A DNA stretch of 64,000 nucleotides, taken from Corythucha ciliata (Eukaryota > Arthropoda > Insecta > Hemiptera > Tingidae). The notes under the pieces are model-generated. The model did no database searches. It saw only the letters and a list, made by a program, of their open reading frames with translations, and was not told the DNA's origin. A program made the translations under genes and the position numbers. The stretch covers positions 33,337,253 to 33,401,252 of the forward strand of contig CM075939.1 of NCBI GenBank assembly GCA_038030265.1. Reading direction: 5' to 3'. Shown here one piece after another: positions 9,723 through 20,549 of this stretch. How positions within the stretch are numbered: the first letter of the stretch is position 1; each line of letters opens with the position of its first letter.

Positions 9723-11510
9723 CCTTATTTGCTGAACTTCAAACAAGTTTCGAGCTTATTCCTCACCCCCTGTTCCTTTTCACTCAAATATTCTTTCTTT
9801 TCTTCATCTTCTCCAGCTTCTCTGGACGTCAACTTTTTCTTCCACGGTCGAACCGGTCCGAGCACACCGCACACCTCATCGTCCTTAAAAGATTGGACAT
9901 TCGACAAGTCTTGAAGGGTTTTTTCTTCGTCTCTTTTTTTTCTCTCTTTAAAACCCCGCCAACAACCGCGAACTGACCACCGAGAGAACCTCTACTCTTC
10001 TCGGGTAACTGTAAAGAAACCTTTGGTATATCGTTTCCGGTTTTGTGTGGGCGAATTTATTGAAGCGAAGTTGACAATTGCATAAGATTATAACAGTTTT
10101 TTTAAGAATTAAAATCTCAGCGATAGAAAAAATTTACCGGTAGATTTTTCATCAATCCTTTTTTTCATTTTTTTTTTTTTTTTTTTTTGTGTATCTCGTA
10201 GCATAATGGCCTGTTAGGAGAAAATAACTGGCTCGCGTTTGATCTGATTTTTCGTAATTCTTCGACAATTTTTTTCAACTCGAGATTTTAGTCACTTTTT
10301 GTGAGTGTGAGGAAAGTATCGCGTAATATTTATACCAATCCTTGTTCAAAATACGTGACACGTATTAATTTGAATAATTTACTCCCAGGTATTGCACAAA
10401 AGTTGTACGCGTACTCCCAAGTAATTGATTGTTGCTCAATAAATCATTCTAGTACCTGTGTGGTGATCTTTACTTTTTTTTTATTGTTTTAAAAGTGAAT
10501 ACGGCATTTATGGATTTTATTAGTTGAATGGATCAGTTCGTACTTCTTCAAAATGAAGTTTCCTACCTTAGCCATCGTTGGACAGACAGTGGGTACCTCG
10601 GCTGCGGACGCCCAGACCTGTCAAATAATGCTTTACTTTTGTTCAAGTTCATTTTAGTTAAAATAATTATGTTACCAAGAATTTTGTGAATCAAAGAATC
10701 ACGTGATTTACCAGGACGTTATTCTCCTTATCCCTCAATAAATATAACGTTACTTCCTATACGTTAACAAGTACCTTCAGCTCGTTAAGTTAAACATGGA
10801 TCTCGCCCTCTAATTATGATTAGACCTTCTGGCTACTTTGCCTTAAAAATCACCCTCCATGAAGCTTCGCCTTGATAAAAACGGATTATCTTTGGTGAAC
10901 AGCAGGAGTACTAATTTGGTAACGTAAGTAGAGGCAAGTGAAGTAGCAAATAATTGAATGAGAGAGCGCTGTCCGCGGGTTCATGTTCTTATTGACGGGC
11001 TATAACCATGATGGTCAGTCAATGCTGTTTATCTTGACATCGTTCCATGGAATTCACGACATACACTGGTAATTCACGTGACGTTATGAACAACAAAATG
11101 AAATGTCCAGGAAATAACGTTATTTACTAGAAAACGACGGCTATGCGTTGTCATTCACGTGATTCAGAGCAGTGTACAGAGCTTCTAATAGACAAAATTT
11201 AACATCATGTCGTAAAGGAAGTGGACAAATTACGTCAGCCCCTAAATTAGCAAATCTCTTTTTGCAACAGACACTTGAATACACACTCGAATACACTTCA
11301 ATTGCTATTTACATATAATAATAGACAGAATACAAATTAAAAAAGGAACATTATTCGTGTGGCAAGCAACGTTGAACTCACTGTACAGTTCAGCTTTATA
11401 TTTATGTACGCAGTCACACAATAAAAATACATTGCCTCCAGTTTCTGCCGTAATAAAGATATTCTATCGTTTTATTCTTGCTGATCACACTTTTCCATAG
11501 CAATTAATGT
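8176..11510. other. No gene seen; AT-rich DNA
   Basis: The stretch contains a 29-T run at 9694-9722 and a T run near 10167-10189. The segment near 8250 resembles about 54230 (inverted, word TCGNCACANAAAACTAC), so part is repetitive. Open frames of up to 110 codons sit on low-complexity T-rich sequence and look accidental. Confidence 0.5.
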
Positions 11511-11645
11511 CGTTTTCCATTTGCATAAAATTCAGCTCTGGAGCCGAGCATTTCTACCCGTTTTCTCCGTTACCATATGATATAATTCGGAGAAGACGGG
11601 TGGACATGCTCGGCTCCAGAGATGAATTTTATGCAAATGGAAACG
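11511..11645. mobile_element. Hairpin MITE, copy 1
   Basis: A ~135 bp foldback. The left side CATTTGCATAAAATTC...CTCTGGAGCCGAGCA pairs with TGCTCGGCTCCAGAG...GAATTTTATGCAAATG, leaving a short loop around 11570-11595. A second copy at 55681-55812 keeps the same loop and arms. Both copies are followed by GCTATAA. No target-site duplication is obvious here. Confidence 0.8.
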
Positions 11646-13293
11646 CTATAAGTCTCAATTCTCGCAGTGCGAGCCACCACCAACAAAGTGCACGATTTCC
11701 TCCGTAATCACCTCAGTTGCATGAAGGGCATACAAATTACTCGGGCCGTCTGCCGTCTCGCTCTAAGATTCACATCCTAACAAAAGGACACTGAGCGGAT
11801 AAACTATTTTCATAAAACTGGCTCTATTATTAATTGTAATCTATACATAAATTAGTGTCCAAATAATATTCATACAGTGATTGGTAAACTGCCCCATTTG
11901 CATTTTTACGGTGAAGATGACTATAACATGTTTAACAAAATTTTAAACAAACAAATTTACCTCTGATTACAGGTCTTCTACTCCCCCCCCATCCTCTCAC
12001 TCTCTATACCTTAAGTTCACCTTAATTATTGAGTTCTGTTAATAGAACAGTTTATTAAAGTTTCTGCAAGATAACATCGGTTCTGGTCATAGCACACAGT
12101 AGCTTAGCCAATTTGTACGATGATGAGGTTCCTTTTGAGCCTACCTCTCCCCCTCTGGATATAAAATACCTATGATAGTTACCATCTATTTTATTTTTTG
12201 TTCCTTGGTCGCAAATACACAAAAAGGAATCATTAACATTGAGTGAAAACGGCACAGTTTTCATAAATATATACGTTCTTAAACTTTATTGCTTCCAATG
12301 ATAGCTTTTCTCGCAACTTTATTTGTAGGACTGGAGAGGGGGAAACGTGTCACTTTTTTTTCTACCTTGCTCACTGTCGAATACCCCTATGATGGTCGTT
12401 TAATGATAAATCGGTTCCTTTGGAGCTTTAAGAAAAAAATGTTTTAAAGGAATAAGATCGTCCAAGATTTCAAGAAGCGTCAACAGAGTATATGAGAATG
12501 CCCCTGCTAGATTTAGTAATGGGTGGGGGTGTAATCAAGTCTGGCTTAGACTATAGACTGCTCGTCAAGTTTGAATGATGTCCTAACGAACTTTAATGGT
12601 TCATCCAAACCCGGCGACGACCTTCCAGAAGCTGACGTGAAATGGAAGAGATTCTTCTTCTCCTGTAGGGCAAGGGGTTTTATAATCCTTTCCCCCACCC
12701 ACCCACCAAGATTTCAGGAGCACTATTAATCTTAGCAACTCTAAATCCCGGTTCCTTCATGTAGGTATCATTATATTTTGATTGAGCCACAATTTTTGTT
12801 AAAAATAAAAAAAAAGGTGAGAAAACATCCGAGGAAAGTTGAGACATTTGTTATACCGAGTGGCACATGAATGAAAATGTACAAACCCGCAGGCGGCTCG
12901 TAAATCGATGTGGATCGGAGTACTATATGGTTAAAGAATATTACCTATGTATATATAAGAGTTTTGCACCAACCCATGGCTTCTCGCGGCCCACGCGCGT
13001 GCACTTCTTTTATTATTTTTTCGACGACCTTTTAATGCACTCGACTTCACGGGCGGGCCTTATCTTTTGAACTGAGGCAAATGACGGTGAAGTGAAGGAG
13101 AAGGGTCGGCTTGTGGAAGATCGATCACCTCATGTTCTGAATGCTAATATGGGGATGGTTATTTTTTCCTTATTCTATGTACGGGGATAAGGTGACATGA
13201 ACTTAAAAATGACAGTCAAGGCGCGAAAAAAGCTTCGTTTCCGCGTTCTTGGGCGATGAGAAAGTCGGGAGCGGGGTAATACCAAGTACATAT
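11646..13293. other. No gene seen
   Basis: AT-rich sequence. Open frames at 12055-12264 (minus) and 12867-13070 (plus) have no recognisable domain or splice context. Confidence 0.45.
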
Positions 13294-13889
13294 GTTACCG
13301 TCAAAACCCGAAATCAGTCAAAACCCGAATTGCCTAGTCAGAACTAGTTTTATCAATGCCCCTTAGTGAATACTAGTATTCACTAGGCAAAACTAGAATT
13401 GTACAAAGTTGCCAGACAATTCTAGTTTTTACTAAAAATTTTGAAGTTATAACTTCAAATTACTGACCAAAACAATTTTCCAGGCAAAAGGTGACAAACC
13501 ACCAAAACTGAACGAAAAAAGGAATCCAAGAATTTATAAGTATGAAACCAATAACGGATTGAAAATTAAAAGATGCGTATTCGTAAAGACAGTTCATTTA
13601 TTGTTGCACGGCATAACTTTTATGGCATTTCGAATCCCAAAATTTAGACGGTTGGCACCAGCTCAACCGTTGGGAGAGCAAAACTTATTGTTTTGACTGA
13701 GCTATTTAGTTGGAACTAGTTTTAAATAGTAAAACCGAATATAAAGTTAAGAAGGAACAATTTATCCGTAAATTCTAGTTTTCCCTGACCTCCATCGTCA
13801 ATTCTAGATTTACGTAGTAAATACTAGTTTTAGCTAAGGGGCTTTGGTAAAACTAGTTATGACTAGGTAATTCGGGTTTTGACGGTAAC
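13294..13889. mobile_element. 596 bp element with long terminal inverted repeats
   Basis: The ends are GTTACCGTCAAAACCCG and its inverse, and similarity of the inverted arms extends about 90 bp inward (words CCTAGTCA, AACTAGTTTTA, CCCCTTAG). ATAT directly flanks both ends (13290-13293 and 13890-13893) and may be a target duplication, extendable to CATAT. The interior shows ACTAG-type words and no transposase. Penelope RT coding begins directly at its right edge on the minus strand. Confidence 0.8.
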
Positions 13890-13893
13890 ATAT

Positions 13894-15005
13894 ACATTGA
13901 TTCCACATCTAAGGGAACTAAAACAAAATCTTTTTTAGGGGCAATTTCCGCAAGACGCTGCTTTAATTCAAATGAATTCCGCACCCTGTATCGAGAACTC
14001 GTGGCAACAGGTCGGAGTACCTCGCTGGCCCTTCTCCCCAAGTTGGAGAACGGCGACTGTACGCATGATACAATTGGTCTCAGTTTCATTCGGTCCTCCT
14101 TATGAATCTTGTGACAATCATAAATCCTTGGAGGGACAGAAAAATGTGCGATGAGCTTCTTTTTCTCGATCGTGCCATCCTGGAAGAGCCGGTCGACCAA
14201 CTGGTTGGAATCTCGTTCAATCCGCGTCGTAGGATCTTTGCTTATCGCTCTATATGTATCACCTTCATTTAACATGGTTTTCAGCCGTTCTTCGTACGCC
14301 GCCTTCTCGACGACAACTGTCACAGCTCCATTTGTCCGCCTGAGTAACGATTAAACCTGAATTTTCCCGAAAAAACCTTTTAGAGTGGGACAATTTTCCT
14401 TCATAATTAAGTTGGAAACTGGAAGCGTAGTCCACCTGCTGATCCCGACGGGAAGAACCTCTCTCAATTTGACGCCGCAAATTGTGAACCATTTCCTCAC
14501 GAAGCGCATTCCGCTCCGCTTCGGAGACTTCCAGAAAATAAGGAAAAAATGTCCTCAGCATCCGCACAAAATTGGATGAACGGAAAACCCTTGCCTCAGG
14601 TTGTGCACAAAAATCAGGTCCAAGAGCTAAAAGTCACAAACATACTCAGGAAGAGCGAATCCACTCAGGTTGAACAACCAGTTCGAAATGTCCCTACCAC
14701 CAGACGGAATCGGTCTCTCCACCGTCTCTTCTTCTAGCCTTCGCTGTGCTACACCAGGAGGGTTAAACTCAGATTGCGTCGGGCCCACCATTGTACTGCT
14801 CGCAGTACTCAAATGGTGTCTTCCACTTCTTAAGTCGTCCAATTTCTTGGCAAATGTATCCGCGTACGCTATAGTCGCAAACTGGACGAAGTCCTCAATC
14901 GTCCCCAGAACATGTTCACGCTGATCAGGGAAATCTACGAAGGCGTTGTATTCCGCGATAATCATGTCAAATTCCCGATTACATAAAGCTAGGAGCCACA
15001 ACTTG
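13894..15005 (-). pseudogene. Penelope-like reverse transcriptase remnant
   Basis: Reading on the minus strand from about 15000 down, three frames join into one Penelope-like N-terminal/RT region: an NLSGFALPEYVC segment, then ENSGLIVTQADK, then AAYEERLKTMLNEGDTYRAI, PPRIYDCHKIHKED, KLRPIVSC and FVLVPLDVESMY. Frame changes occur near 14620 and 14320. The coding stops at LDVESMY, just before the catalytic core, where the 596 bp TIR element ends. The GIY-YIG end is missing. The family is clear; the copy is dead. Confidence 0.85.
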
Positions 15006-15007
15006 TT

Positions 15008-16055
15008 CTAAATGTCCAAGCGCAAGCATTTCAGACGAAAGTCATCAATCATACCAGCAAAGCTACTGAAATTTACTGAAGTTACTGAAAATTTTTCGTG
15101 AGTATAAGAGTTCTGCAGGGCTAGGAAGGCCATTGTCCAGAGGAGTAGTCTGAAGCCTAGCAAACCCACATCAAAATCCATTTGGGTCTCTGAGATCTTC
15201 TTGAGAATGTTTTTGACGCATTGAACCGTTCTCTCTGCCAGGCCATTCGAGTGGGGGTAATGAAGTCGAGGAAGGGCTGCAGACAAGTTTTTGAGATTTA
15301 TCATTTCCAAAGGCTTGTAATTACTTTCGACGACGAATGGTTTTCCGAAAAGATACGTGTGAAATCGTTGGCAACCGTACACTATAGCTAACATTAATTT
15401 CGCGCTCGATGTAAGGGAATCTTTTTTCTGTGTCAGTAAGTTTCTTTGAAGCTATGGCGACGGGTTTGTTATTTTGAAGGAGAACCGCTCCTTCGTGAGG
15501 CAGTGATTTGAATTATAGACGCCTTGTTCGGATCGAAGCAAACGAGCGTCGTGGTGTCACTTACCGCATTTTTCGATTTATCGATCGGGTCCAGAATTCA
15601 ATATTTTTTTGCAGGAGCTCCCTCAGTGGAGCGGTAATATCTGACGAGTTGAAAATAAACGGGGAGAGATACATAAGCATGCCTAAGATGTGCTGGAGTT
15701 CTTTCTTTGACTTCTTATTTTTCCGGATCTGGATGGACTCCTTCTTTGTCGTAAATAGCGCCGAAGAACTTAACTTGACCTATTTTGATGAGACACTTCT
15801 TAATGTTGAAAACCAGTCCATTTTTCTTTACGGCTTCCATCAAATTTAACAAATTGGAATACGTAACAAAAGGTAGGTTCGCTTTTTTGTGTGGTTATCC
15901 CGACCCATATAGAGGCTTCAGGCATTGACACGTTGTTGAATACTTGCAGATCCGACTCAGTTGCCACAAAGAAAAAGTGATATTTCTTTGGTTGATCCTG
16001 ATGAGTTACACCCTCCGGTTGAAATTACTGTCCCCATGCTGCTGAAGCATAAGCC
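15008..16055 (-). pseudogene. Gypsy-type pol remnant (element B): RT, RNase H, integrase pieces
   Basis: On the minus strand, about 15850-15700 encodes the end of a Ty3/Gypsy RT (NGLVFNIKKC, FFGAIYD, HPDP). About 15520-15400 gives ASKKLTDTEKRFPYIE, and 15394-15250 gives LLAIVYGCQRFHTYLFGK and KPLEMINLKNLSAA, both RNase H region. It then jumps directly to YPHSNGLAERTVQCVKNILKK, the integrase region after the second catalytic Asp, so the connection and integrase N-terminus are deleted. Several frameshifts are present. It is probably the downstream part of the element whose LTR and gag lie at 19076-19680, separated by the LINE insertion. Confidence 0.8.
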
Positions 16056-16069
16056 ACGATAAGGTTTCT

Positions 16070-18243
16070 CATGATCTGAATTTTCGCAAGGCTGACTTTG
16101 TTTCCCTTAATAATTATTTTGTAAATGTTAATTGGAGTGTTTTGTTGGGCGGCGCTCTCTCTGAAGCTCTGGCGTTTTTCTACCGTATAGTCAACTCAGC
16201 CATTTCTTTTTTCGTTCCTAAAGTATCCTCCTCTCGATCAAAGTATCCTTCTTGGTATGATAAGGAATTGATTTCACTGATTAAAAAAAATTATAATGCT
16301 TATCGGAAATGGAGGAGAGGTGGAACTCGCTCCGGTTACAGTAAGTTTGCGCTTTTTAGGGATGCCGTGAAATTCAGGATAAAAGTGTTATAGGACAGGA
16401 GGTATGTCCGCTTTACCGAGATTAAATCATGTGAAGATGTTAAATTCTTTTGGTCTTTTGTTAATAGTAAACGCAAAAGCAGGAGTATCCCTCATGAAAT
16501 GATATGTGGGGATAGGATTCTTGATTCAGATGTAGCTATTGCTGAGGAATTTGCCTCTGTTGATGGTCTGCCTGAGAATGACTTTGCCTTGACTGACCTT
16601 CCTGAAGAACTGCTCTGAATCTTTAAGCCTCCCTTTGTGGATTATATTTAATAAGTCCCTCAACGAGGGTATCTTTCCTTCCTGTTGGAAGAAGTTCGCA
16701 ATCGTCGCAATCGCAAAAGTTCTTGATTCATTTGTCGCAGATCTCCTGAGTGAAAGTCTTAAGAATTTCATTGTCCCGGAGCAGCATGGTTTTGTCAAAC
16801 GACGATCTACTTCGACTAATTTAATCCTCTACAATGATTTTATCCATAAAAATTTGGGTAATAGGGTACATGCTATTTACACCGACATGTCCAAGGCGTT
16901 TGATCGGGTTAGTCATCGGGGTCTGCTCAAGAAACTGGAGACTTATGGGGTTGGCGGCTCACTTCTCTCATGGCTCCGTTCCTTTCTCACTGGAAGGTCC
17001 TTTTCTGTGATATTCAATGGTACTGCTTCTGATTCTAATGCTATCTTGTCCGGTACCTCAGGGGTCTCACCTGGGACCAATCCTTTTTTTGTTGTTCTTT
17101 AATAAAGTTTCGACCGTCTTTCGCTATTCCTCATTCTCGTTGCTGGCGGATGACCTTAAGATGTATTATTCGATTTCGTCTGTCGAGGAATGTAAGCAGC
17201 TTCAACAAGATCTTGATTCCTTTGCGTCCTAATGTAGCGTAAATGATTTAGGCATAAATCTGACGAAATGTAAGTGCATTACGTTTAGTATGTCCATGGA
17301 CTTTGACTCATGGTCGTACTATCTGAGTGGCCAGCATGTTGAGGAGGTGAATGAGATCAATGATTTGGGCGTGATATTTAATAGCAAAGGTAATTTTCGT
17401 AATCATATTTCTCAAATTAGGAATAAGGCTTTGAGGAATTTTGGCTTCATCAAGCGCTTTACGGCGGATTTCGGGAATCCGTTCGCCGTGAAATCGCTGT
17501 ATCAGTCATTGGTTCGGAGCAATCTTGAATATGCCTGCATCGTCTGGGACCCTTTTTTGAAATCTGAGGTCGCTCTCCTTGAGTTGGTCCAGCGTAGGGC
17601 TACCAGGTATCTATCTTTCAAATTTGGGGTTTCGAGAGTTTTATCGTATGGTGAGAGACTTCGTGCCACTGGCTTACAATCGTTAGCGGATAGACGAAGA
17701 CGAAGAGTTTCAAGCCTGTTATTTGTAACTCCCACATTTCCTGTCCTGAAGACCTTTCTGGTCTAGCTCTGAGAATTCCACAGCGATGTCAGAGACTGAG
17801 GGGTGCTACATTTAATGTTGCACCGTTCCGTACCAATTACGGGAGGCATTATACGCTGTCTCGTTTTGCTTCATTGGCCAATTCTATACCCCTGAGCTGT
17901 GATATCTTATCCCATCCTTTCCAAGGTGACTAAACTTTCTATAGGTGCCGCAGATCTTCGGCCATTACTGTCCTTCACCTTCGTCACGAGCAGTCCCAAC
18001 CGCCATTACGCTGGACCCAGTACATTATTAATTGTTATTGGGCTGTGATTTTTGAGACTTCATAATCTTCAATTTCAAAATTTACTTGCTCTGGGGTGAG
18101 CAATCGGGAGCAAAGGACTGCTGGTGACGTCAGTCTCCACCCCTCCCGACTGATGGGCAGGGGGAAATCTGCGGCACCTATAGTAAAGTTTAGTCACCTT
18201 GATCCTTTCAATGCAGGTTATGGGTTTATTTCTAGTTCCTAGA
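16070..18243 (+). pseudogene. LINE reverse transcriptase pseudogene
   Basis: Frames 16142-16393, 16635-17102, 17017-17232 and 17290-17766 overlap or abut to give one broken ORF2. It has YPSWYDKELISLIKK (linker), VHAIYTDMSKAFDRVSHRGL (RT palm, first Asp), GTSGVSPGT then PQGSHLGPILFLLF, SLLADDLKMYY (ADD catalytic motif), NDLGVIFNSKGNFRNHI and LEYACIVWDP. Stops or shifts lie at about 16391, 16616, 17055, 17100 and 17230. The C-terminus reads DILSHPF up to the MITE and resumes as FNAGYGFISSS with a stop after it. Jockey-superfamily placement is by motif style. Confidence 0.85.
17922..18201. mobile_element. hAT-type MITE with perfect 8 bp target duplication
   Basis: A 280 bp element with inverted ends CAAGGTGACTAAACTTT, with pairing for about 35 bp including TATAGGTGCCGCAGAT. 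It is flanked on both sides by ATCCTTTC (17914-17921 and 18202-18209). The 8 bp duplication and CA-G type ends fit the hAT superfamily. No transposase is encoded. It interrupts the LINE ORF, and the LINE reading resumes after the duplication. Confidence 0.92.
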
Positions 18244-18993
18244 GCCTCTTTAACGGTATTTTTTTTTACATTACTAGCATTACTACGAGTGTATTTCGGT
18301 TTCAAATACTACATGATTTTTGAGTTTTTCGTTTATTTCGAGTCTGCAATTACACTTCCTTCGCGTGCTTCTCGTCTAAAGTCAGAAAAATGCGATACTA
18401 CTGCTGCTTCAGTGACTGTAAGAGTTCTTCCATTCCGGGTCGACCTGGTTTTGACCCAGCTACTAAATTTGTCCCTTTCCCTCAACCTTACCGGCACTTG
18501 ACTGAAAACGTCCCAAATTGAGGAAAAAGTGAAGAGAAAGTACATGTGAAGGAGTGTGATAAATGCGCAACTATGATGGGACTTCGTGTTAAAGTGCCCC
18601 TGGAACGATGAGTTTTCATCGATACGTTTCGTGAGACGGAGGCTGGAGAATAAAATCAGAATTGAATAACTGCAAATGTGGTTTTAGTTTGACGGGAATG
18701 AGAGAAAAATAAATTCACTTTACACAGCACAAGACAAGAGTAACCCATAACCTGGCCTAAGCGGGTTGCAAAACTGTTGAAGTAGGACTGGAGAGCGCAT
18801 GCGTGGAAATCGTCTATTATTTTAAGGAAAAAATTATCAGTTATTGTGATAATCCTAATATCTGACTGTGATCATACTTATTTATGTACTCTGTGGTTCT
18901 TTGTTTATATTTTATTATTATTGTCGCTGTTTTGACTGCTCTGTTTGGTGTTTTCTACTGTTGAGCTGAAAAATAAATGAAATGAAATTAAAT

Positions 18994-19504
18994 TAATTTG
19001 TCCGGCCCAAGGCGATAGCTTTTTCGAAATTAACGCTCTAGTCCGATTAGAGAAGGTCTTTTCGGAGTTTGGAGTTTATCGTCCCGGCAATAATTTGATC
19101 GAGAATGCGATTGCGAGGTCAAATTTGTCGAATTCGCACTTTTTTGCTTGATTTTTGCATCTCGCTTCGAAATCTGTAATACTTTCGTCGTGTTTTTGTA
19201 CGAGTTTCGACAGTCGGAATCGTGATAGACGAAAATTTTCCCGTGGAGCAACGTGATGGGAGAGCTTTTCCCAGATTGTTTCAGGATCTTTCCGTTCTTC
19301 GTCGTTCAGGGTCCAAGAGTTGAATTTCTCGCTACCCTCATCGCCCACGAGAAGTAGGATTTGATTCACCTGCAGTCGCTTTGGAATGTTCTTGACAGAA
19401 AAATAGAGCTCGCATTTTTGCCTGAACAACTTTGAAGCGTTGCCGAGATCGTCCGACGACCAGTCGAAGGAAGGGAGAATGTAATGATAGTGATCCTTCA
19501 GCAC
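18994..19504 (-). pseudogene. Gypsy-type gag (element B), truncated
   Basis: The minus-strand frame 19504-19076 encodes a 142-residue capsid-like segment with FDWSSDDLGNASKLFRQKCE, NQILLLVGDEG and RLSKLVQKHDESITDFEARC, typical of Ty3/Gypsy Gag. Reading continues in another frame (INSKLRKDLL, SKKLSPWAGQI) to about 18994, where the LINE tail begins. It follows the LTR and primer-binding site of element B, so the order LTR-PBS-gag is intact. The exact start codon is uncertain. Confidence 0.75.
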
Positions 19505-19519
19505 GTGTTTTTGTTTTTA

Positions 19520-19551
19520 CCTAATTTATTACGCGGTCGTAATAAATTAGG
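19520..19551. other. Perfect 14 bp stem hairpin in the Gypsy B leader
   Basis: CCTAATTTATTACG and CGTAATAAATTAGG pair perfectly around a 4-nt loop (CGGT). It lies between the primer-binding site (minus-strand TGGTGGCAGC, starting at 19560) and gag. In RNA it would form a stable stem-loop in the 5' leader, a position where packaging or dimerisation signals occur in some retroelements; a role here is inference. Confidence 0.75.
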
Positions 19552-19560
19552 CTGCCACCA

Positions 19561-19680
19561 TGTTATGTTTTTATGAAAATATCTTGATTGAAACCACGGA
19601 GAACTTTTTATTCCGAGTCTCGATAACAACAAACTAAAAACCAATAAAATAAAAACATATGATTTCTTCATCATGTGACA
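19561..19680 (-). repeat. Gypsy B 5' LTR (120 bp)
   Basis: On the minus strand it runs from TGTCACATGATG to ACATAACA, thus TG...CA, and is followed at once by TGGTGGCAGC, a tRNA-type primer-binding site. No matching 3' LTR is present in the window. It abuts the truncated integrase of a Gypsy A copy, so B seems to have inserted into A. Confidence 0.7.
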
Positions 19681-19689
19681 GTCTGAAGG

Positions 19690-20424
19690 TTCAGTGCAGT
19701 CATCCTCAGGGTGTCCAAATATACGGAATCATCTTCTCGAGGCACCAAGTGCTTCAAGGAAACTGTTTCTTCTTTTCCATCGGGTTTTCTAAATAGCGCG
19801 TATTCTGGATTAGGCTCCAAAAGATCGACTTCTGTAACTAGAGGACTGTATTTTGAAGACCGGACGTGGGTATTTGAAAATACTTTTCGCGGGTGATCCA
19901 ACTACGATGGTATTGAAGTTCCGTTTGTTGATCTTCGATCGTGAAGGAACATTCTTTCATGAGGCGTACAGTTAATTGAAGTACAAAGTAGAGACAAAGT
20001 GTAGTACAAAGTGTGGTGATTGCGTGGAGAGATTCTTGTATGACTTCGAGTGTTATACTCAATCCTTTGTTCTTCATAGCAAGAGACAATAGTCTTCCAT
20101 AATATACCGTTGTACCACTCTATGAGACCGTTTCCTTCGGGATTTTATGGTGCCGAAATTCCTTGGCCGTGGAGGTAGGAAGTTGATTCCTTCGACAAAA
20201 ACGAAGTTCCTCTGTCCGAGTGGATGTACGCAGGGGTACCGAAAATGGAGAATAGGTTGTAGAAACATTTCTTTACAGTCACCGAATACATATCACGACA
20301 AGGGTACGCAAAAGAAAAACGCGAAAATTCATCGATGATTGTTAAAATGTACTGATTTCCAGTAGTCGATGGTATCGGTCCCTTGAAATCCACATTAAGT
20401 CGTTCGAAAGGTTTTGTGGCTTTT
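19690..20424 (-). pseudogene. Gypsy A integrase fragment
   Basis: On the minus strand this matches the integrase of the element at 40401-44294 almost base for base from LIKATKPFERL through DFKGPIPSTTGNQ, HSDRGTSF and down to SPLVTEVDLLEPNPEYALFRKPDG and the DDCTE region. Frameshifts at about 20150, 20080 and 19840 and a small deletion break it. The third catalytic residue region is damaged. Its 5' part ends at a foldback insertion near 20425 and its 3' part at the LTR of element B. Confidence 0.85.
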
Positions 20425-20549
20425 ATCAGGGGGGCAAGTACGATGGGGTGTTATAATTGTAACACGGCGTTATCCTATCACAAATTAAAATGGTTGTCAC
20501 GTGGATACCGCCCGTGGTATTTCATATAACACCCTGTCGTACCCCTGGG
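20425..20549. mobile_element. Small foldback element
   Basis: The left end CAGGGGG...GTACGATGGGGTGTTATA pairs with TATAACACCCTGTCGTACCCCTG on the right. Arms are ~25 bp with one 5-nt insertion, and the loop is about 70 bp. It ends exactly where Gypsy A integrase similarity stops. No clear target duplication was found. Confidence 0.6.

Larger units (their letters stand above)
16065..18993 (+). mobile_element. Jockey-like LINE (LINE-1 of this window), 5'-truncated
   Basis: Coding similarity starts near 16070 and the 3' end is an AATAAATGAAATGAAATTAAATTAA-like tail ending near 18993. The element sits between the two parts of Gypsy element B and is itself split by a hAT MITE at 17922-18201. No endonuclease domain is left. 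Confidence 0.8.

Noticed and set aside
11507..11707. 66-codon plus frame
   Set aside because: It lies across the hairpin MITE; a similar peptide appears in the second hairpin copy at 55.7 kb.
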